NCBI GenBank assembly: GCA_037074765.1
Contig: JBAMDO010000365.1
Coordinates: 1-31,487 of the forward strand
Source of the DNA: Mansonella perstans
Taxonomy: Eukaryota > Nematoda > Chromadorea > Rhabditida > Onchocercidae
Reading direction: 5' to 3'
Length of the DNA stretch: 31,487 bases
Below, in pieces: positions 1 through 10,500 of this stretch (within the stretch, counting starts at the first letter, position 1; each line of letters opens with the position of its first letter). The notes beneath the pieces were generated by a model. That model was not told the origin of the DNA. It did no database searches and worked only from the letters and a program-made list of their open reading frames with translations. The position numbers and the translations under genes were made by a program.

Positions 1-76
1 AATTGAAGTGATTCCATTCAAAAACACTCGGAGTTACGATAACTGACATCATATCTTTTTTGAAAGGATCATTTAC

Positions 77-104
77 CTCTATTACGTATTTCTGTCAGTA
101 CATA
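77..104 (-). other. Candidate further 3' exon of the MADF gene, running out of the window
   Basis: The minus strand has a strong polypyrimidine acceptor (T-run then CCAG, ending at 105) followed by a 28-nt open stretch reading YVLTEIRNR and a GTAAAT donor at 76. The preceding exon ends in DEFDHFGL. Together these give an FG..YV..E.R pattern that, from memory, resembles the C-terminal helix of many nematode MADF proteins. The obvious donor (G|GTTTGT, next to 153) is in the wrong phase for this reading. In-phase joining would need a non-canonical TG..AG or GT..CA boundary. No poly(A) signal for the minus strand is visible in 1-143, which supports the transcript continuing leftwards. Confidence 0.35.
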
Positions 105-143
105 CTGGAAAAAAAACAATGCTTTTTCTAAAAATCAATGAAA

Positions 144-3100
144 TCACAAACCAAAATGATCAAATTCATCCATCCTAGAGAAACAACTGTCTTCCCTATC
201 ATGTGCTTTTGAGTCAACATCTTTCTGAGTTTTGTAATCCGATGACCTGCCATGTTTCCTTTTACGACGGATTGGTAGTAAATTTGCAGCAGAAGTCCCG
301 GGGACTGCAAATTCCGAACATGAATCCTTTGATGGAATATTTTCATTCAAGTTTTGCAGGCCATTTTCTTCGCTCATCATAATGCAATACCTAAATTTCA
401 TTAAGAAATAAATCTGCTATTTGCATAATGACAAGAAACTTCGATTCGAAATTAAAAATTCGTAGATGATTTTTTATAGATTCGCCAATGCTTCCTGGCT
501 AAGAGGCCTACATATTTTACTGATACATGATAAACTTTTTTATTTCAAATTGTAAAATAGTAAGATTTTTTCGACAAATTAAGAAATGGAGCTCTTTTAT
601 AATCTTACCGAGATTGCGGTAACTGCTTATAAGGCATCAGAAATTTTAGCTCTTCGGAAAATTTGAATGATGGAAATCGGCAATCATTAGGCTCCATATT
701 TCTGATTTTGTTGATGAAACGTACATATTGATCTCGCAAAGACTTCCACTGTCTCGCTATATCATCCGCTAAATACTATTTTTGTAATGATTATTTTTAG
801 AAATGACCTTTTCTTGTTAGGTGTTATGTTCCTTCGCAACCTTTTTTACTTGTACATTTCCCGTTCCGTTTTGTAAATGATTCCTTGTTTAATTACCGTG
901 CTCTCTATCAAGTTCTGGAATGCGCATCCTACTATTTATATGTCATTGATGAAACGCTTGTATTATTAGGAATATGAAATTTCACCTACATTTCAAATTA
1001 CCATTTTATAATTTCTCACACAATTAGTATATTAAACATTTTTAATGCTTTATGCCATTCATATTAATCTAACAATCATTCCAAAGATACCATTCAAAGC
1101 ATATCCCGTTCGATGATAGAAAGATTCAATGACTTCATTCCTTTCACTTGCAGCATACTGTAAATCTCTATATTTTGGATGGTTATGGTCCCATAAACAG
1201 GGTCGCTTCTTCATTTCTTGTATTAAAATTTCACGCAGATCATCCGTCCATATTACTGAAATTGTCTGTTAAATTTAAAAAATTCTGACTTGCGCTAATT
1301 TTTCTGATCATTTTATTGTTTTCACTATATCCGGAATACTTTTACCTATGCAACATTCCTCTTTCATATGATGCTCTTTGTATGGCTCTAACTCCTTTAT
1401 CGAATCTCATCATTTTTCGTCAATATCATTCAAATCTCCAATAAAAAACCCACTTCTTGTTTTTGTTGCTCGATCTTCTACAGCTGACGGTGACTTTGCA
1501 TTTCCACCCACGACCACAACATCTGTAATAATTTTCAAAATAAAATTTAACTACGAAACCTTCACTCTTGAAATGTGCTAATTACTCTTGAAATGCTAGA
1601 ATGCTATCGTTACCATAAGTGACAAATAAAATATTGTATACCTAATTCTGGTTTAACAGATGATTCTGATGCCGTTGTAATCAAATTTGAAGGTGAGTAA
1701 ATGTGGTCACTAAATGGCATTGCCGCTACTGTTGTATGTTCGCTATGAGCATTAGTCGTGTTTTCATCAGCATTACCATAATTACGTTGAACCTGAAATC
1801 CTAATGATGAAAAGAAAATAATGCATTATCCTAACAGAATTTTCCCTTTAGGAATTTATAAGTTATAGGTAATACGTAGGCCTTATTTATGTTTTTTTTT
1901 TTTTTTTTGATCTAAATTATGTGCTTCCATAAGTGTTGCTTGTAATTCTCTTTGTGAAAAAATTACTGAATGATTTGGATGCATTAATAATAAATATCTC
2001 CAGAATCATTTTTTTCTAGAATGTTTAGGCTTAAATATCAATTATTCAGGTAATGAAAAAAGACCCATATTTTATGTGCTCTGGACAACTGTATTATGAA
2101 GAAGACAACATCTCATATATTATTAAACAAATGTGACAGAAAACAATAGAAAGTTGACCTTTTCCGTAGAAGCAAGCAATTGTTGCGTATTACTTTGATC
2201 AGCAAAATTCACATCACCAGTATCATTACTATGCCAAACATTAGTTGAAACAGTTCCCGATTCTGTTCCACTTGTTGAATTCGATGTCGGACCACTGACC
2301 AACGTGATGAAAGCATTTGATGATCCTAAGCCATTAGTCCATTGTAACGTTCGACCATTATCGGTAGCTTGTTCATTTCTACAAAATAAAAATTGATAAG
2401 ATATGAAATTTTCTTTTTTTAAAACTTCTCAAATGAGATAAAAATGGTCAATTTGCCTGAAAAATAAAATTGTATTGCAAGAATAACTCAGAAAAATTTA
2501 TTGGAATATGCTGAAAGTTACACTACTCGTCTTTAAATCATATCCCTATTATTGTCTCCTGCTATTCCCTGGTTTTTTTTTTGACCCTAAATAATGCAGC
2601 AGTTAGCAAATAGTATCATCGAGTAATCGACTAGAAATCAGTTGTCGTCAGTGAATGACAGCGTGCGAATGAATGTTTGATAGCATATCAAGATACCGAG
2701 TTTATAGTATCGATTTCACCATATATAAATGAATCTACATGGAAACTATACATGAGAGAACCTTTTGCTTAATTTTAATTTTACTATAAAATTCAATGAT
2801 TCTATTAATGAATAAGCCTATTCACTAGCCTACATTAGCCTACAGCCTATAATTAGTCTACAATTAGCCTACTCATTGTTGATAAATATGCTACAGTTCT
2901 TTTTCAGTTTACTTCAAATTCCCGCTAACAGAATACTATTTTCATACTGTAATTAAGCAAGTAACTATATCGAATGAAATGTGGTAATTCTAATTTGTAA
3001 ACTTTTTTAAGCAAATTCATTGTAAATATTTACTAATATGTAGGATTAAATAGGATAACATAGATAATCAATGAAGTAATTATATGAATAATTAATGAAA

Positions 3101-3161
3101 CTTACGATGCATTGCCAAATTGTCCGGATCGTTCATCAGGAGCTTTCCTTGTTGGCATCAT
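144..3161 (-). CDS. MADF-domain protein (putative DNA-binding transcription factor), 7 exons modelled
   Basis: Exons in transcript order: 3161-3106, 2378-2159, 1792-1642, 1522-1346, 1255-1091, 768-609 and 390-144. All junctions are GT..AG and reading phase is kept across every join. The start is a doubled ATG (3161 and 3158). The first half is low-complexity, rich in Ser, Thr and Asn. Exons 1255-1091 and 768-609 encode a MADF domain: LIQEMKKRPCLWDHNHPKY, then the W..LRD.Y helix, ending in LKFLMPY. MADF domains belong to the Adf-1/Myb-SANT-like family and bind DNA; a nuclear regulatory role is inferred. The last modelled exon holds a basic RRKRKHGR stretch, a likely nuclear signal. Odd points: exon 1522-1346 carries two adjacent in-frame TGA codons (1412-1407), and the stop at 146-144 may not be the true end. 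It is divergent from ZW10. The family call is firm, the gene model less so. Confidence 0.72.
2825..2875. repeat. Short imperfect tandem repeat (about 10-bp ATTAGCCTAC units)
   Basis: Four to five degenerate copies of (ACT/ATT)AGCCTAC, including AGCCTATA and ATTAGTCTAC variants, lie side by side inside the first intron of the MADF gene (3105-2379). The rest of this 726-bp intron is plain AT-rich sequence with nothing else recognisable. Confidence 0.6.
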
Positions 3162-3698
3162 CGAAAGCCAACAAAATAAACTCACCGTAACAAAAATAAT
3201 ACAAATGATTGTAAATAACAATATAACCTATAAAATAATAAATTTTATAAATTTTTATATTTTCAAATTTTTTAAAAAATTTTTAAAATTTTTCGGTGGG
3301 ACATTCAAAAATTCATAATTTTTGCTAAAATTAAAATAATCATTAAAAGAAAAACAAAAACGATAACACACAACGCCAACTATTACTGCTATTAATTAGT
3401 ACTCGCCGCGCAACCGCAAAGCAGCATCAACCGCACACGCTACGCTGTCGCCAGCCGCATCGATAGCATCGCTACGACGCGCGTGCTGCATACTGCAACT
3501 GCATCGCTGCACGCTCAATCTATCGGCACTCCAGTCCATCCCATCATCATCATCAATCACTCTCCGCCCTTCCTTTTAACGATTACTAACGGTGAGACGT
3601 TAGTTATAGCATTAAGGGGTCTCTAAATACTCTGCGGTAAAGAAAAATTTAAGAAATTTTTTTGGAATTTACAATACATTCCTCGAAACCTTACGATT

Positions 3699-3743
3699 AC
3701 GCCTTATATACGTCTCATACACGTCTTATATTACGTCTCATAC
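3699..3743. repeat. Tandem duplication of 22/23 bp
   Basis: ACGCCTTATATACGTCTCATAC is followed immediately by a near-identical 23-bp copy (one substitution, one inserted base). It sits in the divergent MADF/ZW10 upstream region. Confidence 0.75.
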
Positions 3744-3840
3744 ACGCAGGTTAACTGGATAACATCTTATGCAAAGTTATTTGGCGGATTCTTGCGTTCA
3801 TATCAACAACATTATGCTTAAATTTACAAAGTGACTTTCT

Positions 3841-3864
3841 CACACACACACACACACACACACA
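3841..3864. repeat. (CA)12 microsatellite
   Basis: Twelve uninterrupted CA units, followed by a short ACGTAC-type repeat (3865-3884) and further CA-rich sequence up to about 3915. It is upstream of ZW10. Confidence 0.95.
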
Positions 3865-4205
3865 GACGTACACGTACACGTACAAAATACATGCACATAC
3901 ATACACACACATATACATCATACGTTATTAAAATCCTATAAAGGTTATTATCGATTAATGGTGTCAGGTTAGACAAGTAAGATTTAAGGCTTATATAAGG
4001 TTAATTAATTGCTAAAGAGAAAGTGTGATTTGAAAGTTAGTGTTGTGTAAAATATTGTGTTAAATAATCAACTGTAAGAGAACTGTTATTCTCTTATATT
4101 GCTAAATCTTTTATTTACTGTTGGTTATGAGTATACAATTAGAAGTTGTATACTATCAATTTTATAGTAGCATTTTTCCAGGTGTAAATTTATAGAGCAA
4201 AAACA

Positions 4206-5849
4206 ATGGCAGCCACTTCACGAACCTCTGAAAAACGTAGAGTATCGTTACGAAATGTTGAAGATGATGGTAGAGATAGTATTGGACAAGAATTATCATC
4301 TTTAGAATGTATAATAGCTACTGGTAAAATCTTTGTTCAAACAAATTGTAATCTAACATCATCCTCTATATGGCTTTCTCAACCAATAATATTTCCGGAT
4401 TGCTTTCATTTTGTTGTCTGAGTTAGTTATCGTATTGCTAATTATCAATTTTGCATCATTATTTGTTTTTCTGATATAATTCATTTCAGCATTGACTGAT
4501 ATAGCATCAGAAATAAACAAGAAATATGTGGAATACATTCCTGATTTGGTTGCAACTGATAAATTACTCGATACTATTCGTTCCACTTGTAGTACCATAA
4601 ATCATTCGGTCGATTCCATTGCTAATAATGTGGAAAATATGGCAAAAGAAGTTGATTTAAATGTTAGTTATCAGATTTTATTTGAATTGTATGCATTAAC
4701 ATCCTGTAATCTATTTAATTATTAGCTAAAGGGGGAAACAAAGAAGTTTAGCAATGAAATGATTGCTCATAAAATATAGCATGTGAAAGTTAGAGAGAAA
4801 ACTAATAAAAGTGCAATGCACTGTAAAGTTATCGATTATCGAACTGATCGTGGGAAAGTTGAACTAAATGTCTTGTTTCGATATCATTAATTTATCTTCT
4901 GATAATTGCGGGACTTTTTCGCTTATCATTAAAAGGTTTTTTTTTTTTTTTTTTTAAGAAAAAAGAATTGGAAAGATTAGAATCTATAAAAGATTGGAAA
5001 TTGAAAATGTGTTCCATAGAAGAAATTGAATCACTGATATGTCAGTTGTGGTATTCATCAAATGAAGAAAATTGTCTGGTCAATGCACAACTGCTGATAG
5101 AGCTAGAAACAAAATTAAAGTACATCTTACAGGTACAATTTTTTGCGACGTTCAGTTACATTGTGTTTACGGTTCATTTCATTACTGGATTATTAGAGAA
5201 ATATCAGTAGAATTAAATTAATGTCACTTTGTACCGGTTTTATATAATTTGTTGTTAGCAGTATGTTATTCGACTGGAATAATTGCAGGAGAATGAAACA
5301 GTTGACAAATCATTCGCGGAACGCATTGGTCCAGCATTAAAAACAGAAATTGTGACATTACGACAAAGTCTGACCCACCTGTTGAATGGTTTCTGGGATC
5401 AAATATTCTCTTTACGAGAGCTCAACAACAAAGTTATTTTGCATTTGACGACATCTAGTTGTGATGCTTTGAACGAAGTTAGTTTTGTGTTTTCAAAGAT
5501 CTCTTTACAGTTTTGAAAGTCAACTTTTTTTCCCTTTAGCCATGGTTTGATTATGAGAGAGAATGAAAATTTTCGAAGGTTAACTAACTGTGGTACTGCA
5601 TTGTGCATGATCACTTTAAGCTTAGTAAACATTTCATGAATTATTTATATGCTCTTACACAGTAGCTTTTATTTGGTAATGTAATGTGATATCTGAATGA
5701 TGAAATAGACTAGTATAGATTTAAATTTGCATTTGTTTCATTTGACTTATCCGCTGATATCTCTCACAACTATGCAGGAATTCGAACTTGTTCCTCACAT
5801 TCAAAAGGATTACAATAGCTGTATTTTTAAACATTTTATATTTTTTTTA

Positions 5850-5880
<31 letters not shown>

Positions 5881-8800
5881 CAATTTCAGAGGCTCTCTGC
5901 AATGGATATTTTAAATTTAATTGACACAAAGATTAGCAAATTGTCATTTGTTCTGATGCATCATTTCTGTAAGAGGTTAATTGTTGCAAAAGACCCTACA
6001 GAAATTGTTATTTATCGTGGTGGTACGTCTTTCTCGGAACATGAATATGTGGTGCGCAAGGAAAAACCAGTGGAAGATTCAAAAAGAAAACGTCCTGATC
6101 CAGAAAAAGTTCTTCGGTAAAAAGTTGGAAGACATACTTTGGATTTGGATATTCCTCGGGGTTTATAAGCAACTCTAATATATCTCTATTCAACTAAGCA
6201 AGTCAATCCAGCTCCATTATGTCCGCCCTATGCAAATAGAAATTTATTTTGTGGTACAAAATTTGAATTACCTCTCTCATATTTCGTCAGAAAGATCAAT
6301 TAAATTTTGATTTTAAAGTTAGTTATTTTGTTTTGGGAAAACCATAATGCTGCGGCATTAAAATATGCAAACTGCAATGAGATGTTTCTTTTCCTTCTTA
6401 TCCTTCAAACTGAATTTATGCGTGAATGAAATAACAAAAAAATGAAAAAATATCTTAATTTTCACGTATATTTCCGATGCTTTTAATGTTATATTTAAGA
6501 TGTTTAAATTGTAGCGCAATGCTGGAGTTATTCGAAAACTTAAGCAAAAGCCTTGGTGCAATGAAGGTAAACGGAAAAAGTATGGTACAGCTTATTGGTG
6601 ATAAAATATCGAATGAAATTGTCGAATTATTAGTGCATGAATGCCTTACACCAGCTATTCCTTATGATTCCAAAGATATACCCGCATTTGAGGCTCTTCT
6701 GTCATCAACAGATCAATTTGCGGAGGAGATGCGGGTATCTGATTCAACTCTTTCGCATTATTTAATGTTATATTAATTCTGACCAAATATAAGATGATAT
6801 TCCTTAATTTTGACATTTGCATTTCAGAAACTAGAATTTTTCACAGATCTAACTAATTCATTTCGGAAATTTGCTGAAAATTACGAGACTACGTTTATCA
6901 ATCGACGATGCAGTAAGATTATTAGTGAAGCACGAGCTCTTATTGAAGCACCATTGACAGAATTTGTTTCAGTATGTATTTTTTTGGATTTTAATCAGGA
7001 GATCTGATGGCAGGAGATCACAGAATGCCTCGTGGGAATTTATCACTATTAACCGATATCATCGCTGACCCCGCATTGTAAAGAACATTATCCGTGTCTT
7101 CTAACTCTTTATCTACATCCCATTTTTAAATCTGCACAAAAAAAATCAGTGACGTTAGAACTATTGCTCCGAAAAGTTGCCAAGACTAGTCCTCTAACTA
7201 ATGCTCTTATAGGTTGGTAGCAGTTTAAATACGGATGACGACGAAACTGTTGAAGAATTTGTTAAACTCGGATTAAGCAAACCGGAGGAAAGCGCTGGAA
7301 ATGAGGAACATTATCCGAAATTAATGCGGTTCGTAAGCTGTCAAGTCAGGTACGATTTTTTGTCATTTATTTCTTGCTGTAAAGGTTTTTGCTCAAAAAG
7401 TCTCTTTATTGATTCTGTGTGCAAGCAATATCTTTGTCGGATATAACAAGGTCCGCTTCCGATTCTATTCAGTTGTATCAGTTTGACGTTTCTTTCGCTG
7501 CTGTTGATAGTTTATTGGGGATCGGCTCATTACATTACCTTAAATAATGTTAGTGTTGTTGTGTGTTTTTGAGGTTGAAATAACTATATCATTTCATTGT
7601 AAAATCAATCATGTATGACATCACAGTTTTTTCTAGTAAAACAACTATCGAAATAGCAGATTTAATAGTAAGGACATTGGATGATGCAGCGAAAGCAGGC
7701 TCTGCTTCAGCTATGGCTAAAATTTTGCAAACAGCTCGTAATATAGTAGAGCTTTATGCATGGACCGCACCTCGAAAGCATGATTCTGAAATTTCTTCGG
7801 TTCCTGTTTTGGCAGGTTAGGATTTCTTTTTTTGGTGTTATTCTTTTTTTTTCGAGTATCTTATTTCAGAATTATCCAGATACTCGCTGCAATTTGATTA
7901 TCGTTAAAATAATCATAATTAGATATAGCCAAGCTTCAGAAGAGGTTGTAGACACTGCTTCTTTTTCTTGATGCACTCGTTTAAGCTTGATTTGGACTAC
8001 CGGTGAAGTATTTTAATAAGATCCATGATTATTTAATCATGCAGAATAAGTATATATTTTAGATTTAGCCACGAGTTGATGTAATCTAAAGCTGTGGGAA
8101 TTTTTCCCACCTGATGAATAAGCGGGAGAATTAACACTGGACAAAAAAGAAAGAAATTAATTCGATTATTGCTAAAGTAATTTGCAGAGATCAATTTGAT
8201 TTTTTATGATTATTTTGTTTCATAGTGACTGGATTTTTTCAGCTTTTGTGAATCTGTTCCACCAATCTTTCACGAATTCTTTGCATAATTTGATATTTTT
8301 TTACGAATTTTTCCAGCAATATTTTATAACAATTGTTATTATATCTGTCATCGGTTAATGATTATAACAGTCGAAATATTGCCGAAAATGCACGATGTTA
8401 TGCAGGTTGCGTTATTATTTCATTTCACAAATTGAATTTTCAATTTATTAATTCTTAAACTCTAAACTTTTGAACATCTGGTAGTTACCTGGCCTTTTTA
8501 ACTGAAAGTATAACAGTTTCATTTGTTGTTTAGCACCTTTCTATCTGTGATATTTGTATAACAAATAACAGTAAACTAAAACAAGGAAGACCAAATGAGG
8601 CTGATATTTATCGAAAACAAATGCGCTTATAAAGGTGCTTTTTTTATAGAGCAAAAATCTGCTCATCTCTTTCACGGATTTCATTCCGAATCTTCGTCAA
8701 ATTGCTGCCCAATCAATGGAGAAGCAATTAGCACAGTGTCGTCGTCAGATTTCTACTCTCTTGGCGAATGATAAAAGTTGGCTTGTTTGCACATTCTTTT

Positions 8801-10024
8801 ACATATTGCTGACGAATGAGTTACATTTTTACTTTCCATTTGCATGTTTTTTCAATAACTCAACAATGGAAGTTTTCCAGTTTTTTTTGGCTTGGATGAC
8901 GTTTCACAGTATGAAAAATGCATGAAATGTTTGGATGGATGTATGATGAATTTGGAGCAAATTTCTGGAGTCTGGAGAAAGGTTAATTTATTCCTTGTTT
9001 TGGTTTTTAACTCTACAAGCTTTGTTATGTGTGCTTTGATCAAAAACCGTTTTTTTTTTGTAAAGTTTATGATTAACATTACAGTGGCGCATAAATATTG
9101 TTTATAAGTACCTGTTTCTTCGTTCTGTCCTTCAGTACGCTTAGTTAGTGAGACAAAATGCCGTAATGATGATTTTAAGAAAATGCTTTTAAACTAAAAT
9201 ACAGTTCTTGTAGGTTTTAACCAAAATGGTTTATGCGAACTGTGTTGGCAATATTATTTCGTTTTTCTTCAATAGACTGATCAAAATGTTGTTATCTACG
9301 GAAGATATTCGAGCAACTGATGCTGAATTAAGTGCCATAGCACTAAGAAAGGTTTTGAAAAGATCGGAGATGTTATTTGTTGTAAGTTTTAGAACTTTGT
9401 TTATTTTCGTTTGATCATTTGATTATTATAATGAGTAAAAAAAGTGAGGCATTTTTTAATTTATTCAAAAAACGAGAATTTTCGATGAACTATAAGGATA
9501 AAAACATGAGATATACCTCGATGACCTAACTTTTTTAACTGATATATTTTTTATATCGTTATTGCCAATGAAAATGGTTGAATTTTATTTTAAGTTGTAT
9601 TTCTATTGCTATCATAAATGGCGAATAGTAAGTATTTGACGCTAAGAAAATATTTTTTTTAGATTGAACAGTCGACGCATTCATCCATCCATAGATATGC
9701 CGAAGCATCATATTTCCGCTTCAAGGAGTTGTTATTTTGCCTAGATTCATCTTTACAGGTCGGTATTTTTTGCTTTCTTTTTTTTCATGCGTACATATAG
9801 AGATGGATGAATAAATAGATAAAGTTATACTGACACTATGTAAAGTTGGTGTATCCCATTCAAATTATTAACATAGTCGATTATTTTAGAATATTTATGA
9901 TCGATGGTGTGATGGAAAAGGACCTCTGGCGCAGTGGTTAAACGCAGATGAAGTGCGTCATTTGGTGAAAGCCCTATTCCAGAATACTGAAAAAAGAGCT
10001 CAAGTATTGTCGAAGATTAATTGA
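4206..10024 (+). CDS. ZW10: ZW10 kinetochore / vesicle-tethering protein (RZZ and NRZ complex subunit), 15 exons
   Basis: Exons: 4206-4323, 4490-4662, 4959-5132, 5289-5477, 5890-6116, 6515-6734, 6828-6971, 7213-7349, 7637-7815, 8317-8405, 8650-8776, 8881-8981, 9214-9381, 9663-9758, 9890-10024. All are GT..AG, phases agree, and they total 2277 nt or 758 aa (human ZW10 is 779). The N-terminal ~250 residues are helical and heptad-like, as expected for the region that binds RZZ/NRZ partners. Family hallmarks are [11 protein letters not shown] (about residues 521-531) and the C-terminal [11 protein letters not shown]...[13 protein letters not shown] (about 717-752). ZW10 recruits dynein and checkpoint proteins to kinetochores with ROD and Zwilch, and tethers Golgi-to-ER vesicles with NAG/RINT1. 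The ATG at 4206 is the first in this frame and lies just downstream of an acceptor-like site. A 30-nt A-run sits just before exon 5. EF-G follows 476 bp downstream on the same strand. Individual junctions are unconfirmed. Confidence 0.9.
5851..5880. repeat. Poly(A) homopolymer, about 30 nt
   Basis: An uninterrupted run of A ends immediately before the CAATTTCAG acceptor of ZW10 exon 5. Its length is likely to vary and is prone to assembly error. Confidence 0.9.
8094..8110. repeat. Perfect 7-bp inverted repeat with 3-nt loop
   Basis: GTGGGAA-TTT-TTCCCAC lies within the ZW10 intron spanning 7816-8316. It is a short hairpin with no U-run or partner element to suggest a function. Confidence 0.6.
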
Positions 10025-10500
10025 CCATGTTGATGAAGGTTTTAGAGGAGTGATCCCACTATTTTTAGGATGGTTCTGATTTTCAAATATCATGTATATA
10101 TTTAAAGATATTTCAATGTGTTTTCTAATGAATCTTCTATATGTTAATTTCAGAATAAAGTTTTTTTTTTTAAGTTTTAATTTTTTAAGCGATTTCATGC
10201 TTGCAGCGCATCCCCTTATCAACAATGAATACATATTTGTTATCTATTTATCCAGCAAAATACGGATTCTTGAATATGCAAACATTTTTTAAATGATATG
10301 CACGAAAAAATGGTTGATGAAGACTGTTGTGGAGTTCTAAACTTAAGAAAAAATAGTTGTTGTTAAACATTTTGTTTACATTATTCCAGAGGAAAGATAG
10401 TTGTTGTTTAAAATTTTGTTTACATTATTCCAGGTCCACTGAATGTGGATGTGACTATTGCGCAGGTTTCAAACATTGTATTACCAGTTGAAATCAACAT
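10025..10500 (+). promoter_or_regulatory. ZW10 3' UTR and ZW10/EF-G intergenic spacer
   Basis: A canonical AATAAA at 10154-10159 lies 130 nt after the ZW10 stop, followed by a T-rich stretch. At 10353-10433 a 37-bp block ending in TTTACATTATTCCAG is present twice. These look like splice acceptors and are the best candidates for trans-splicing onto the EF-G message, whose ATG is 67 bp past the second copy. No other gene-like sequence was seen in the spacer. Confidence 0.5.
10353..10433 (+). repeat. Tandem duplication of a 37-bp acceptor-like block (44-bp period)
   Basis: Copy one is 10353-10389 and copy two is 10397-10433. They match at 35 of 37 positions. Each runs from ATAGTTGTTG to ACATTATTCCAG, so each ends in a good nematode-type 3' splice site. 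It lies just upstream of the EF-G start codon. Confidence 0.85.

Larger units (their letters stand above)
3162..4205. promoter_or_regulatory. Divergent promoter/5' region between the MADF gene and ZW10
   Basis: This 1.04-kb stretch separates two head-to-head start codons (3161 minus, 4206 plus). It holds a locally GC-rich, CpG-containing block (about 3400-3550, with several GCATCG and CGCTACG words) inside otherwise AT-rich DNA, a 22/23-bp tandem duplication (3699-3743) and a (CA)n tract (3841-3864). No convincing TATA box was seen. An AG-ended pyrimidine stretch (TTTTTCCAG, ending at 4181) lies 24 bp before the ZW10 ATG and could serve as a cis- or spliced-leader trans-splice acceptor. Promoter function is inferred from position only. 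Confidence 0.5.

Noticed and set aside
3841..3915. CA-rich stretch as a possible regulatory element
   Set aside because: Simple (CA)n microsatellite; nothing beyond the repeat supports function.
5399..5632. 77-codon minus-strand frame opposite ZW10 exon 4
   Set aside because: It is a shadow of the ZW10 exon and its intron.
8532..8630. Open frame [14 protein letters not shown]... after a TTTAG acceptor inside ZW10
   Set aside because: It ends in TAA without a donor. Joining 8405 directly to 8650 gives the length expected from other ZW10 proteins between the NNC motif and the FTDFIP block.
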